From Aurantiacibacter rhizosphaerae (GTDB lineage Bacteria; Pseudomonadota; Alphaproteobacteria; Sphingomonadales; Sphingomonadaceae), in contig NZ_WUBR01000003.1 of assembly GCF_009807005.1 (NCBI RefSeq), forward strand, positions 550,294-614,293: a stretch of DNA of 64,000 bases, written 5' to 3'. The notes under the pieces are model-generated. The model was not told the origin of the DNA. It saw nothing but the letters and a program-made list of their open reading frames with translations, and did no database searches. Positions 17,998 to 26,255 of the stretch are shown here, one piece after another (within the stretch, counting starts at the first letter, position 1; every line of letters begins with the position of its first letter). The translations under genes and the position numbers were made by a program.

Positions 17998-20529
17998 TTG
18001 AAACGAACAGCCTATTTCAGCACCACTGCGTCCTTTGCTCTGGCAGCCGCATGTATTGCCACCACCGCCCATGCACAGGACGCTGGGGACAGCGAAGTGC
18101 GCGAAGAGGAACAGCGCAATGTCATCGTGGTGACCGCGCAGTTCCGCGAGCAGGCCCTGCAGGATACGCCAATCGCCATTACGGCGGTGACTTCGGAACT
18201 GCTGGAGGCCCGCAGCCAGACCGAGCTTGTGGAAGTGGCACAGCAAGCGCCAAGCGTCGTCTTGCGCAACTCCACCAGCGCCTTTGGCAACTCCATCTCT
18301 GCATCGATCCGCGGCCTTGGCCAGATCGACTTCAACCCGCAGTTGGAGCCGGGCGTCGGCATCTATATCGACGATGTGTACTATCCGCGCCTGACAGGCG
18401 CCAACTTCGATCTGTTGGATGTCGAGCGGGTGGAAATCCTGCGTGGTCCGCAAGGTACGCTTACGGGCCGCAACTCCGAAGGCGGCGCCATCCGTTTCGT
18501 CAGCCGCCGTCCCGACGGGTCAAACACCGGCTATGTCGAGGGGACATATGGCAGCCGGCAGAAAGTCGGCGTTCGTGCAGGTGCCGATTTCTCTCTGACG
18601 GACAATCTTTTTGCCCGCGTATCCGGCTCTTTCAAAACGCAGGACGGCTATGTCGACCGGATCGATTACGGCTGCGCATTCCCAAGCAGCGGCATTCCTT
18701 CCAGCACGCTGGATAATGACTGCGTGGTGGAGAAGCTGGGCGAAACCGATTACAAGGCTGCGCGCGGCATGCTGCGTTACGTGCCCACCGACTCTATCGA
18801 TATCACCATCAGCGGCGATTACGTGAAGGACACCGGGAACAACGGTGCCGAAGTCCTGCTGTATCTCGACAATTCCAATCCCAACGTCCTGACAGAGAAC
18901 GGCATTCCGGGCGATTCACGCTTCGTCTGCGGTGATTTCTGCAACTATGCGAGCTATGGCCAGTCCGGCGGCACTTTCGTCGGCAGCTTCATTCGTCCCG
19001 ATGCCGATGGCGTGGAATTGCTGGATACCCGCGGCTATGATGATCAGCAGCGCTACGAAAGCTGGGGTGTCTCAGCCAATGTCGAGATCGACATTTCAGA
19101 GCGTTTGCGCCTGACCTCCATCACCGCCTACCGCGAATTCACCAACTACTTCGTGAGCGATGCCGACATGGCCCCCACACGCCTCAACTTCGGCGTGAAC
19201 GATGTCGACAGCGATTTCTTCAGCCAGGAACTGCGCCTCAACGTCGATCTGGCAGATTGGGCTGTGCTGACCGTGGGTGGATATTACTCCGAAGAAAATA
19301 CGACCTACGATACGCTGCAGGATCTGCGCTATGTCTCGGCCGGGCCGAACCCAATCTATCCGCTCCAGTTCCTTGGATCGAACCCTGTTGAAACGGATAG
19401 CAAGGCGGTTTTCGCGACAGCCATCCTCGATCTGACGGAAAGGCTGACGCTCACCCTCGGCGGTCGTTACACCGATGAAAGCAAGTCCACGCTGTTCGGC
19501 CGGTTCAATTACGATAACACCACGATCAACCGCTTCGTAGATCCTGTCGGCGCATTCTATGGCGCTGGCTACAATGGCCCAGACACGGCGGACTTCAACA
19601 ACAACGGCAACACTTCGGAAGTCGTGACCGCGCTGACGGGCTTCGTCGGCACTTACGAGGGCGATCGCTTCGATTACCGCGTCTCGGTAGACTATCGCTT
19701 CAGCGATGCCCTGCTCGCCTATGCGACGATCTCCACCGGCTTCAAGGGCGGCGGCATCGCGCCGCGGCCGTTCAACGCGGCACAGGTGCAGCCGTTCGGG
19801 CCGGAGGAGTTAACGGCATACGAACTCGGCCTGAAGACAGACTTCTTCGACAATCGCGTGCGGTTGAACCTTGCAGGTTTCTACAACGACTTCACCGATG
19901 CCCAGCTGACCCTGCTTGCCTGCCCCCAATTCGGCGGCCCCGGCCCCTGCGCCCTGCCGCAGAACGCGGGCGATGCCACGGTGAAGGGGATCGAGGTCGA
20001 ACTGAGCGCAGAACCGGTCGACGATTTCGACATCAACGCCTCGCTCTCCTACCTCGATTTCGAGTGGGACTGCGTGGTGCCAACGGTTGTCGATCGCACG
20101 GCTGACCCGTCTGCCCCGTGTTCCAGCGATCCGGCCGTGGTCGATCTGCTGGCTACCCCGCCGCGCGGTGTGGCAAACTGGCAATGGTCAGTCGGTGCGC
20201 AATATCGCGCAGACCTGGGCGATGCGGGATCGCTGACCCCGCGCCTTGATGTGAGCTATCAGGGAGAGCTGGTGTCGGGCGCCACCGTGCCGGCTCCCGG
20301 TTCTCCGTCAGACCAGTTCGGCACGATCGAAGCCTACACCCTCGCCAATGCCCGCCTGACGTGGCGCAATCCGCAAGAGGATCTCTCGATCGCTCTCGCG
20401 GTGACGAACCTGCTGGACAAGTATTACCAGCCCAACAAGTTCGACCTCACCGGCGCGGGGGCAGGCTTCATCACCGCTTCCGTGGGTCGCCCGCGCGAAT
20501 GGTCTGTAACGGTCAGGAAGGAGTTCTAG
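17998..20529 (+). CDS. TonB-dependent outer-membrane receptor
   Basis: An 843-residue TonB-dependent receptor. The start is TTG 17998, because GGGGAGGAAG lies six bases upstream and the product begins KRTAYFSTTASFALAAACIA, a signal peptide cleaved near TAHAQD; the longer frame from 17905 has no such signal. The TonB-box-like VIVVTAQFRE, the plug motif EILRGPQGTLTGRNSEGGAI and a barrel ending in VTVRKEF are visible. Several Cys pairs in extracellular-loop regions (for example CAFPSSGIPSSTLDNDC and CGDFC) are unusual for this family. It is divergent from lysR and followed by the DUF3604 unit; its ligand is unknown. Confidence 0.92.
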   Translation: MKRTAYFSTTASFALAAACIATTAHAQDAGDSEVREEEQRNVIVVTAQFREQALQDTPIAITAVTSELLEARSQTELVEVAQQAPSVVLRNSTSAFGNSISASIRGLGQIDFNPQLEPGVGIYIDDVYYPRLTGANFDLLDVERVEILRGPQGTLTGRNSEGGAIRFVSRRPDGSNTGYVEGTYGSRQKVGVRAGADFSLTDNLFARVSGSFKTQDGYVDRIDYGCAFPSSGIPSSTLDNDCVVEKLGETDYKAARGMLRYVPTDSIDITISGDYVKDTGNNGAEVLLYLDNSNPNVLTENGIPGDSRFVCGDFCNYASYGQSGGTFVGSFIRPDADGVELLDTRGYDDQQRYESWGVSANVEIDISERLRLTSITAYREFTNYFVSDADMAPTRLNFGVNDVDSDFFSQELRLNVDLADWAVLTVGGYYSEENTTYDTLQDLRYVSAGPNPIYPLQFLGSNPVETDSKAVFATAILDLTERLTLTLGGRYTDESKSTLFGRFNYDNTTINRFVDPVGAFYGAGYNGPDTADFNNNGNTSEVVTALTGFVGTYEGDRFDYRVSVDYRFSDALLAYATISTGFKGGGIAPRPFNAAQVQPFGPEELTAYELGLKTDFFDNRVRLNLAGFYNDFTDAQLTLLACPQFGGPGPCALPQNAGDATVKGIEVELSAEPVDDFDINASLSYLDFEWDCVVPTVVDRTADPSAPCSSDPAVVDLLATPPRGVANWQWSVGAQYRADLGDAGSLTPRLDVSYQGELVSGATVPAPGSPSDQFGTIEAYTLANARLTWRNPQEDLSIALAVTNLLDKYYQPNKFDLTGAGAGFITASVGRPREWSVTVRKEF

Positions 20530-20542
20530 GCCTTTCCTGCAT

Positions 20543-20586
20543 CGAGGCGGCGGCTCTTATACCTCCCTTTGGGGGTCGCCGCCTCG
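20543..20586 (+). terminator. Long-stem hairpin after the TonB receptor
   Basis: CGAGGCGGCG (20543-20552) and CGCCGCCTCG (20577-20586) form a perfect ten-pair stem around a 24-base loop, 14 bases after the receptor stop. There is no T-tract, so it may act as a 3-prime RNA stabiliser or partial terminator between the receptor and the DUF3604 genes. Confidence 0.5.
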
Positions 20587-20637
20587 ATATCCTCGAGATC
20601 AACTCAAGCTCAGGCCGTGATGCTGAGGAATGCGATC

Positions 20638-20754
20638 ATGAAGGAGCGCTGGGCGACATATTTCTCCGTCGCATCCGGCATCCCGTTATCGAAAGGAACC
20701 GAGCCATTTCTACAGGAACGCGCATGGACTTCGCCGGTGTATTATCGCCTATGA
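20638..20754 (+). pseudogene. C-terminal stub of a second DUF3604 gene, possibly kept as a leader ORF
   Basis: A 38-codon frame ends QERAWTSPVYYRL, matching the conserved extreme C-terminus of DUF3604 proteins; the intact gene downstream ends RERAWSSPLWYMP. The preceding residues ERWATYFSVASGIPLSKG resemble the PTPRWTTY...GIPLP region found just before that tail in family members. Everything upstream of this is missing, so it reads as the remnant of a deleted tandem paralogue. It has its own AGGA eight bases before ATG 20638, and its TGA overlaps the ATG of the intact gene (ATGA at 20751). It may therefore still drive coupled translation. Confidence 0.65.
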
Positions 20755-22625
20755 CACTGCGGTTTGGCCTGTCCATATCGCTGGCTCTGGCCCTGGCCGC
20801 CTGTTCCCAGGCGGAGCCTGCGCCGATGAACGATGGGGAGGTGGCGGCAGTCACCCTCGATCCGGCGCCCGCCGATGGCGACCGGCAATTGCTGTGGGGT
20901 GACACGCACGTCCATTCGCGTAACTCCACCGACGCTTTTGCCAGCGGTGTCGGCAGCGTGGATATCGACACGGCCTATCGCTTCGCACGTGGCATTCCCG
21001 TGGTCTTCCGGAAGACCGGCGAGCGTGTGCAGATCGACAGCCCGCTCGATTTCATCGTGATGGCCGACCATGCCGAGAACCTGGGCATCAACGCGCGGGT
21101 CGAACGCGGGGACGAGCAGGTGCTGTCCACCAGCCTTGGCAAAAGCTGGTGGGATATCCTGCAAACGGACGGCGCGCAGGCCATGACCCGTGCGATCATG
21201 GGCCTCAGCATATCGGAAGAAGAGCGAAACGATTACCTGGCACCTGTCCTGACGGACGCGATCCGGCAGACGAGCTGGGACGAGCAGATCGCGGCGGCAG
21301 AGCGGCACAACAGGCCCGGCGAATTCACGGCCATGATCGGCTGGGAATGGAGCTCCACGCCCAACATGCGCAATCTGCACCGCGTGGTGATGACCAATGT
21401 GAATGGCGATGTGGCGCGCCAGTTCCTGCCCTTCAGCTACTATATCTCCGACAGGCCCGAAGACCTGTGGTCGTTCTTCGAACAGACCCATGCCCGCACG
21501 GGCGCCGATTTCGTCGGCATGCCGCACAATTCCAACCTTTCCGACGGACGCATGTTTGCGACCACGGACAGCGACGGGGATGATTTCACCGTCGATTACG
21601 CCCGGCGTCGCAGCCGGTGGGAACCGGTGGCGGAAATCACCCAGTACAAGGGCACCAGCGAAACCCATCCGCAGCTTTCCCCGACAGATGAATTCGCCGA
21701 TTTCGAACTGCGCAACATGCTGCTGACGGGGCAAGCAACTGCCGTCAGCGAGGGATCGTATTTACGCAGCGCGCTGCTGAACGGCATGAAAGAACAGCAG
21801 CGGCTTGGCGTGAACCCGTTCGCCTTCGGCATCGGCGGGGCAAGCGACAGCCACACCGGCCTTTCTTCCCAGCGCGAGAACAGGTTCGAAGGAAAGATGG
21901 CGGAGGATCATTCTCCGGCAGAGCGCCTCGGCCCGGACCGTGTCGCCAGCATCTTCCCCAATGTCGAGATGTCGGCTGGCGGCCTCACCGGCATATGGTC
22001 CGATGCCAATGATCGCCAGTCGATCTTCGATGCCTTCCGCCGCCGGGAGGTGTTTGCCACCACCGGGCCACGCATTGGCCTGCGCATGTTCGCAGGGCAG
22101 AACTTCACCCGGTCAGACCTGTTGTCCCCGCAATTCGGCCGTATCGGCTATGCCAAGGGGGTGCCGATGGGCGGCACTCTTTTGCCGATGCGAACCGGAC
22201 AGGCGCCGCAGTTTGCGATTGTCGCGGTAAAGGACCCCGCAGCCGCCAATCTTGACCGGGTCCAGGTCGTGAAGGGGTGGATCGATGCCAATGGCGTGGC
22301 GCGAGAAAAGGTCTTCAACGTCGCATGGTCGGGCGAGCGAAGCCTGCGCGGCGATGGCACTTTGGCCGACGTTGGCAACACGGTGGACCTGGCCACCGCG
22401 CGCTATACGAACACGATCGGCGCGGCAGAGCTTTCGACGCTGTGGCGTGACCCTGAATTCGACCCCGCGCAGCCTGCGTTCTACTATGTTCGCGTGCTGC
22501 AGATCCCGACGCCGCGCCAGCACGTGTTCGATGCGCTGGCCATGGGTATCGACCCGTTGACGATCGACCTGCCGCCGACGATCCGCGAACGCGCCTGGTC
22601 CTCTCCGCTCTGGTACATGCCGTGA
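20751..22625 (+). CDS. DUF3604 (PHP-like) lipoprotein
   Basis: A 624-residue DUF3604 protein. The ATG at 20751 gives a lipoprotein leader (LALALAAC, Cys18), so it should be anchored in the envelope. The core begins LLWGDTHVHSRNSTDAF (about 48-64), whose His53/His55 and the later VMADHAENLG resemble PHP/amidohydrolase-like metal sites. GWEWSSTPN, GMPHNSNLSDG and GGASDSHTGL carry further conserved His/Asp residues. The C-terminal tail is RERAWSSPLWYMP. The ATG has no SD of its own and overlaps the stop of the stub ORF. It overlaps the PPIase gene by four bases. Family function is not established; a metal-dependent hydrolase is the likeliest reading. Confidence 0.85.
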   Translation: MTLRFGLSISLALALAACSQAEPAPMNDGEVAAVTLDPAPADGDRQLLWGDTHVHSRNSTDAFASGVGSVDIDTAYRFARGIPVVFRKTGERVQIDSPLDFIVMADHAENLGINARVERGDEQVLSTSLGKSWWDILQTDGAQAMTRAIMGLSISEEERNDYLAPVLTDAIRQTSWDEQIAAAERHNRPGEFTAMIGWEWSSTPNMRNLHRVVMTNVNGDVARQFLPFSYYISDRPEDLWSFFEQTHARTGADFVGMPHNSNLSDGRMFATTDSDGDDFTVDYARRRSRWEPVAEITQYKGTSETHPQLSPTDEFADFELRNMLLTGQATAVSEGSYLRSALLNGMKEQQRLGVNPFAFGIGGASDSHTGLSSQRENRFEGKMAEDHSPAERLGPDRVASIFPNVEMSAGGLTGIWSDANDRQSIFDAFRRREVFATTGPRIGLRMFAGQNFTRSDLLSPQFGRIGYAKGVPMGGTLLPMRTGQAPQFAIVAVKDPAAANLDRVQVVKGWIDANGVAREKVFNVAWSGERSLRGDGTLADVGNTVDLATARYTNTIGAAELSTLWRDPEFDPAQPAFYYVRVLQIPTPRQHVFDALAMGIDPLTIDLPPTIRERAWSSPLWYMP

Positions 22626-23479
22626 CATTTGCGAAATGGCGGCGCGAACCGCTGGTCCATTTCCTGCTGGCCGGTGTCGCCATGTTCGTGGTGGCCAGCT
22701 GGTGGGAAGGGGGCAGCGAAGATGCCAACACCATCCGCCTTGAAGAAGAAGACCTGCTGAACTTCATGCAGGGCCGGGCGCAAGTTTACGATGCACCCAC
22801 GTTCGATGCCTTGCTGGCGAAGATGCCCGCAGAGGAGCGGGACGCGCTGATCCGCGATGCGGCGCAGCAGGAAATGCTGTATCGGGAAGGCCAGGCGCTC
22901 GGGCTTGCAGAAGCCGATCCGCTGGTCCGTCAGCGCGTGGTGCAACAGATGCGGCTGATCCTTGTTGAGGAAGCCACCTCCGGCCTTGAACTGGATGACG
23001 CCGATGTCGCTGCCTATTTCGATGCCAACAAGGATCGATATGCGACTGCTCCGTCGCTTTCCTTCACCCATGTCTTTCTGCGCGATCCTGCAACCCGTGC
23101 AGACGCAGCTGAGCTGCTGGCTCGCCTGCGGGCAGACAATGTTTCGGCGGATAGCGCAGGGCAATATAGCCAGCGCTTCCTCTACCAACAGAATTATGTC
23201 GAGGCGGACAAGGGCGTGCTGGAAAGCCACTTCGGCAGCGAATTTGCGCACACGGCCTCCGCGCTGGAGCCGGGGCGCTGGCAGGGGCCGGTGAAATCGC
23301 AACACGGCTGGCACCTTGTCCTGCCGCTGGAAAAGCTGGGCGCGAGGACGCCCGAACTGGCAGATGTGGCGGACCAGGTTCGTGAAGACGCGCTTGCGGA
23401 GCGTCGCCGCGAAATCCTCGACACGGCTATTGCAGAGCGGCTTGCCAGCTATAATATTGAGCTGGCCGGCGACCTTTGA
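22622..23479 (+). CDS. Membrane-anchored parvulin-type peptidyl-prolyl isomerase
   Basis: A 285-residue protein with one N-terminal hydrophobic segment (about 13-28, after WRREPLVHFLLAGVAMF) and a periplasmic parvulin-like domain in the C-terminal half. FTHVFLRDP (about 138-146) begins the isomerase fold and GPVKSQHGWHLVLPLE closes it. The middle helical part (about 45-125) resembles SurA/PpiD chaperone helices. The GTG start overlaps the DUF3604 stop (GTGA), so the two are translationally coupled. A folding helper dedicated to the DUF3604 lipoprotein or the HupE-like protein is a reasonable inference. Confidence 0.82.
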   Translation: MTFAKWRREPLVHFLLAGVAMFVVASWWEGGSEDANTIRLEEEDLLNFMQGRAQVYDAPTFDALLAKMPAEERDALIRDAAQQEMLYREGQALGLAEADPLVRQRVVQQMRLILVEEATSGLELDDADVAAYFDANKDRYATAPSLSFTHVFLRDPATRADAAELLARLRADNVSADSAGQYSQRFLYQQNYVEADKGVLESHFGSEFAHTASALEPGRWQGPVKSQHGWHLVLPLEKLGARTPELADVADQVREDALAERRREILDTAIAERLASYNIELAGDL

Positions 23480-23484
23480 CGCCG

Positions 23485-24477
23485 ATGCTGCGATATTTGC
23501 TTGTCCTCGTCATGGCCGTGTTTCTCCTGCCGGGAACGGCGCTGGCGGACGACAACCGCCCGCTTTCCGTGAAGCTGGAACAGGAAGGGCCAGACAGCGC
23601 GCGCGTGACCTGGAAACTGCCCGTAAATGTCGATCAGCGCCACATGCCGCGTGTCACGGCGGCGGGGTGCGAGACGAGTGGCCGTGCCCGCAACTGGGCA
23701 GATTCACTGGGATTGTGGCGGGAAGAAAGCTGGGCTTGCGACGCTGATATCTACGGGCGGCAAATCGCCATCGATTATCCGGCGGCAAACCCCGGCCTTG
23801 CCACCATCGTCCGCTTCTTCCCGCGGGGCGAAGATCAGCCACGCACCATCCTGCTGCAGCCGCAGGAGAAACGTTTTGCAATCGCGCGCGATGCGACGGA
23901 AGCGGAGCGCGGGTTCGGCCAGTTCGTGATCCTGGGGATCGAACATATCTGGATCGGTTTCGACCACCTCCTGTTCTTGGCAGGACTGGTGCTGATCGCC
24001 GGAACGCCGCGCCGCATACTGGTGACGATAACCGGTTTCACGGTTGCCCATTCCATCACGCTGGCGCTTTCCGCTCAGGACCTTGTGCGCCTGCCGATTG
24101 CCGCCATCGAGGCCGTGATCGCGCTCTCCATCGTTTTTCTTGCAGTCGAGATCGTGAAGGGTCCGCGCGACACTCTCACCTGGCGCAAACCCGTGGTCGT
24201 GGCGACAGCATTCGGCCTGCTGCACGGTTTCGGCTTTGCCGCCGTCCTGCGCGAAGTGGGGCTGCCTGAAAGCGGACTGATCGAGGCCCTTCTTGGTTTC
24301 AACATCGGGATCGAGATCGGCCAGATCGTGTTCGCGGCCGCAATCTTCGCCGGTTTTGCGCTGCTGCGCAGGATCGGCACGCGCCTTCAGGGCAAGATAC
24401 AGCCGACCCGCATTGCCGGATATACTGTCGGCTCCTTGGCGAGTTTCTGGATGATCGAAAGGCTGGCGGGTATCTAG
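23485..24477 (+). CDS. HupE/UreJ-family membrane protein with N-terminal periplasmic domain
   Basis: A 330-residue protein. A signal peptide (about 1-21, ending GTALAD) is followed by a soluble domain of about 120 residues with two cysteines (GCETSG and WACD), then six or so membrane segments. The first holds the HupE/UreJ signature HIWIGFDHLLFLAGL, whose His/Asp residues are thought to bind metal; HGFGFA lies later. ATG 23485 is chosen; TTG 23476, overlapping the PPIase stop, is an alternative. HupE/UreJ proteins are linked to nickel or cobalt uptake, but no hydrogenase or urease is nearby, so the cargo here may differ. Confidence 0.82.
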   Translation: MLRYLLVLVMAVFLLPGTALADDNRPLSVKLEQEGPDSARVTWKLPVNVDQRHMPRVTAAGCETSGRARNWADSLGLWREESWACDADIYGRQIAIDYPAANPGLATIVRFFPRGEDQPRTILLQPQEKRFAIARDATEAERGFGQFVILGIEHIWIGFDHLLFLAGLVLIAGTPRRILVTITGFTVAHSITLALSAQDLVRLPIAAIEAVIALSIVFLAVEIVKGPRDTLTWRKPVVVATAFGLLHGFGFAAVLREVGLPESGLIEALLGFNIGIEIGQIVFAAAIFAGFALLRRIGTRLQGKIQPTRIAGYTVGSLASFWMIERLAGI

Positions 24478-24502
24478 GGCCCTTGGGATCAGAGGGGCTT
24501 CG

Positions 24503-25333
24503 TCAGGCGAGGCCGATTTCGCGGAGCCGCTGCATCAGGAAATCATGCGCAAGTATCGGCTCCGGGGCCGGTTCGCCGGGCTTGGTGCAATTCGGCAGCG
24601 GCTCTATCAGGAAGTCGGGCCGGAAATGCAGAAAGAACGGCATCGAATAGCGGGACCGCTTCGCTGCCTCGCCACTGGGGTTCACCACGCGGTGCGTCGT
24701 GGAACGCAGCCTGCCGTTGGTCAGCCGATCCAGCATATCGCCCACATTCACGGCCAGCGCACCGGGCGGGGGTGAGACGGGCACCCAGTTGCCCTGTCTG
24801 TCCTGCAGTTCAAGACCTGCCTCCTCTGCCCCCAGCAGCAGGGTGATTGTGTTGATATCGCCATGTGCGGCGGCGCGAATGGCCCCGTCGGGCGCATCAT
24901 GGGGAAGGGGAGGGTAATGCAGCAACCGCATGACTGAATTGCCGTCCTTCACGCTGTCCTCGAACCAGTCGGCATCCAGCCCGAGGTGCAGGGCGATGGC
25001 GGACAGGATCAGTGCGCCTGTTTCTTCAAAGGCGCGGAAAAGCTGTTCGAAGGTTTCGCGAAACCCGTCAATTTCGCGGGGCCAGATATTGGGCTGCATG
25101 TAAGCGGACAGCGGATGCCCTTCGGCTAGGGTGCGACCGACGTGCCAGAATTCCTTGAGGTCGTGCACTGCGGCGTCTTTCGCGATCTCCGTGCCGAACG
25201 GGGTGTACCCGCGCGCGCCGCCGCCGCCCTCTATCCGGTATTCGTGCTTTGCTTCAGGCGACAGGGCGAAAAACTGGCGGGCCAGCGTATCTGCCTTCTC
25301 GATCAGCTCTTGCGAAATCGTGTGATCGCGCAC
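24503..25333 (-). CDS. 2-oxoglutarate/Fe(II)-dependent oxygenase (isopenicillin N synthase family), start uncertain
   Basis: A cytoplasmic non-haem iron oxygenase; from GTG 25333 it has 276 residues. The facial triad is His157 and Asp159 (AAHGDINTITLL) with His214 (TTHRVVNP), and Arg228 in RSRYSMPFF should hold 2-oxoglutarate. The N-terminus is incomplete from this start. The same frame continues upstream to about 25426 as ATISLARPREEIAGELGRSF and then AEYGFAIV, which is the normal beginning of the family, but no ATG, GTG or TTG occurs there. AAGGA (complement of 25435-25439) stands eight bases before an ATC codon at 25426. The gene may use a rare start or have lost it by mutation. It is divergent from cdd. 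Confidence 0.75.
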   Translation of the reverse strand: MRDHTISQELIEKADTLARQFFALSPEAKHEYRIEGGGGARGYTPFGTEIAKDAAVHDLKEFWHVGRTLAEGHPLSAYMQPNIWPREIDGFRETFEQLFRAFEETGALILSAIALHLGLDADWFEDSVKDGNSVMRLLHYPPLPHDAPDGAIRAAAHGDINTITLLLGAEEAGLELQDRQGNWVPVSPPPGALAVNVGDMLDRLTNGRLRSTTHRVVNPSGEAAKRSRYSMPFFLHFRPDFLIEPLPNCTKPGEPAPEPILAHDFLMQRLREIGLA

Positions 25334-25568
25334 GATGGCAAAGCCGTATTCGGCGAAGCTGCGGCCCAGTTCGCCGGCAATTTCCTCACGCGGGCGGGCA
25401 AGCGATATGGTGGCGATCGTATCGATGACGGCGTTCCTTACATGGGTAGCACCAATCGGGCGAGCGCCGGCAAAATGCTGGGCCCACCCCTTCCAATTGG
25501 GCTGGGTGTTGAATAGCGAACCGGTATGGACCGCAATCGCCCTGCCGAATCGATAGTCACCTCGCTCT

Positions 25569-25994
25569 ATGACCGATGATGACGCACTGATAAACGCCGC
25601 GCTGGCTGCGCGGGCACAGGCACACGCGCCCTATTCGCATTTCCTTGTCGGCTGCGCAGTGGAAAGCACCGATGGCGCCATCGCGCGCGGCGCGAATATG
25701 GAGAATGCCTGTTATCGGCTTGGCGTGTGTGCAGAGCAATCGGCGCTTGCGGCGGCGCAGATTGCCTTTGGTCTTGAGAACGTCGTCCGGCTGGCTGTCG
25801 TGGGCGGGCCGCGCCATGGCGGTGTTGGTGACCCCGTGATGCCATGCGGCGGTTGCCGACAGGCCATCATGGAAGCTGCCACGCTGTCAGGCCGCGATAT
25901 TGCCGTCATATGCTGTGACCAATCTGGCCAGCAGCAAGTGACGACGACGATTGGCGCGCTCCTCCCCTCCGCCTTTGATCTGCCGAAGGATTAG
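25569..25994 (+). CDS. cdd: Cytidine deaminase
   Basis: A 141-residue homotetrameric-type cytidine deaminase converting cytidine and deoxycytidine to uridine and deoxyuridine in pyrimidine salvage. The nucleoside-binding NMENACY (43-49) and the zinc site CAE (Cys54, with catalytic Glu56) and PCGGC (Cys93, Cys96) are intact. The length is standard. It precedes a TonB receptor on the same strand and is divergent from the oxygenase, so the trio may relate to nucleoside scavenging, though this is weak inference. Confidence 0.95.
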   Translation: MTDDDALINAALAARAQAHAPYSHFLVGCAVESTDGAIARGANMENACYRLGVCAEQSALAAAQIAFGLENVVRLAVVGGPRHGGVGDPVMPCGGCRQAIMEAATLSGRDIAVICCDQSGQQQVTTTIGALLPSAFDLPKD

Positions 25995-26255
25995 TCAGGC
26001 CTCGGCCAGCAAAATCAGGCTGCCCGTACCCAGGCGCCATGCCGCCCAGAGTCTTGGCGCCGCTGATCCCGCATCGCCTCGATCGCGCGGCAGGGCAGCG
26101 GGCTATATTTGCAACAGTCGTGCTGTCGCAGGCGTCCGACCCCAATTTTCCACTGGACGAATATAATAAGCCTCTACATCGTATGCCTCCTAACCATAAA
26201 CAAGTTAATAACATCAGGAGCCGTCTAGCGGCCCGATGTTGGAGGAGAGGGGATT
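25995..26255. promoter_or_regulatory. Promoter region of the third TonB receptor
   Basis: No gene is seen in these 261 bases. A perfect TATAAT (26162-26167) has no good -35 at normal spacing, so activator-dependent transcription is possible. GGAGGAGAGGGG directly before ATG 26256 is a strong ribosome-binding site. Confidence 0.4.

Noticed and set aside
23485..24477. Hydrogenase or urease accessory function for the HupE/UreJ protein
   Set aside because: No hydrogenase or urease structural or accessory genes are present in the surrounding sequence.
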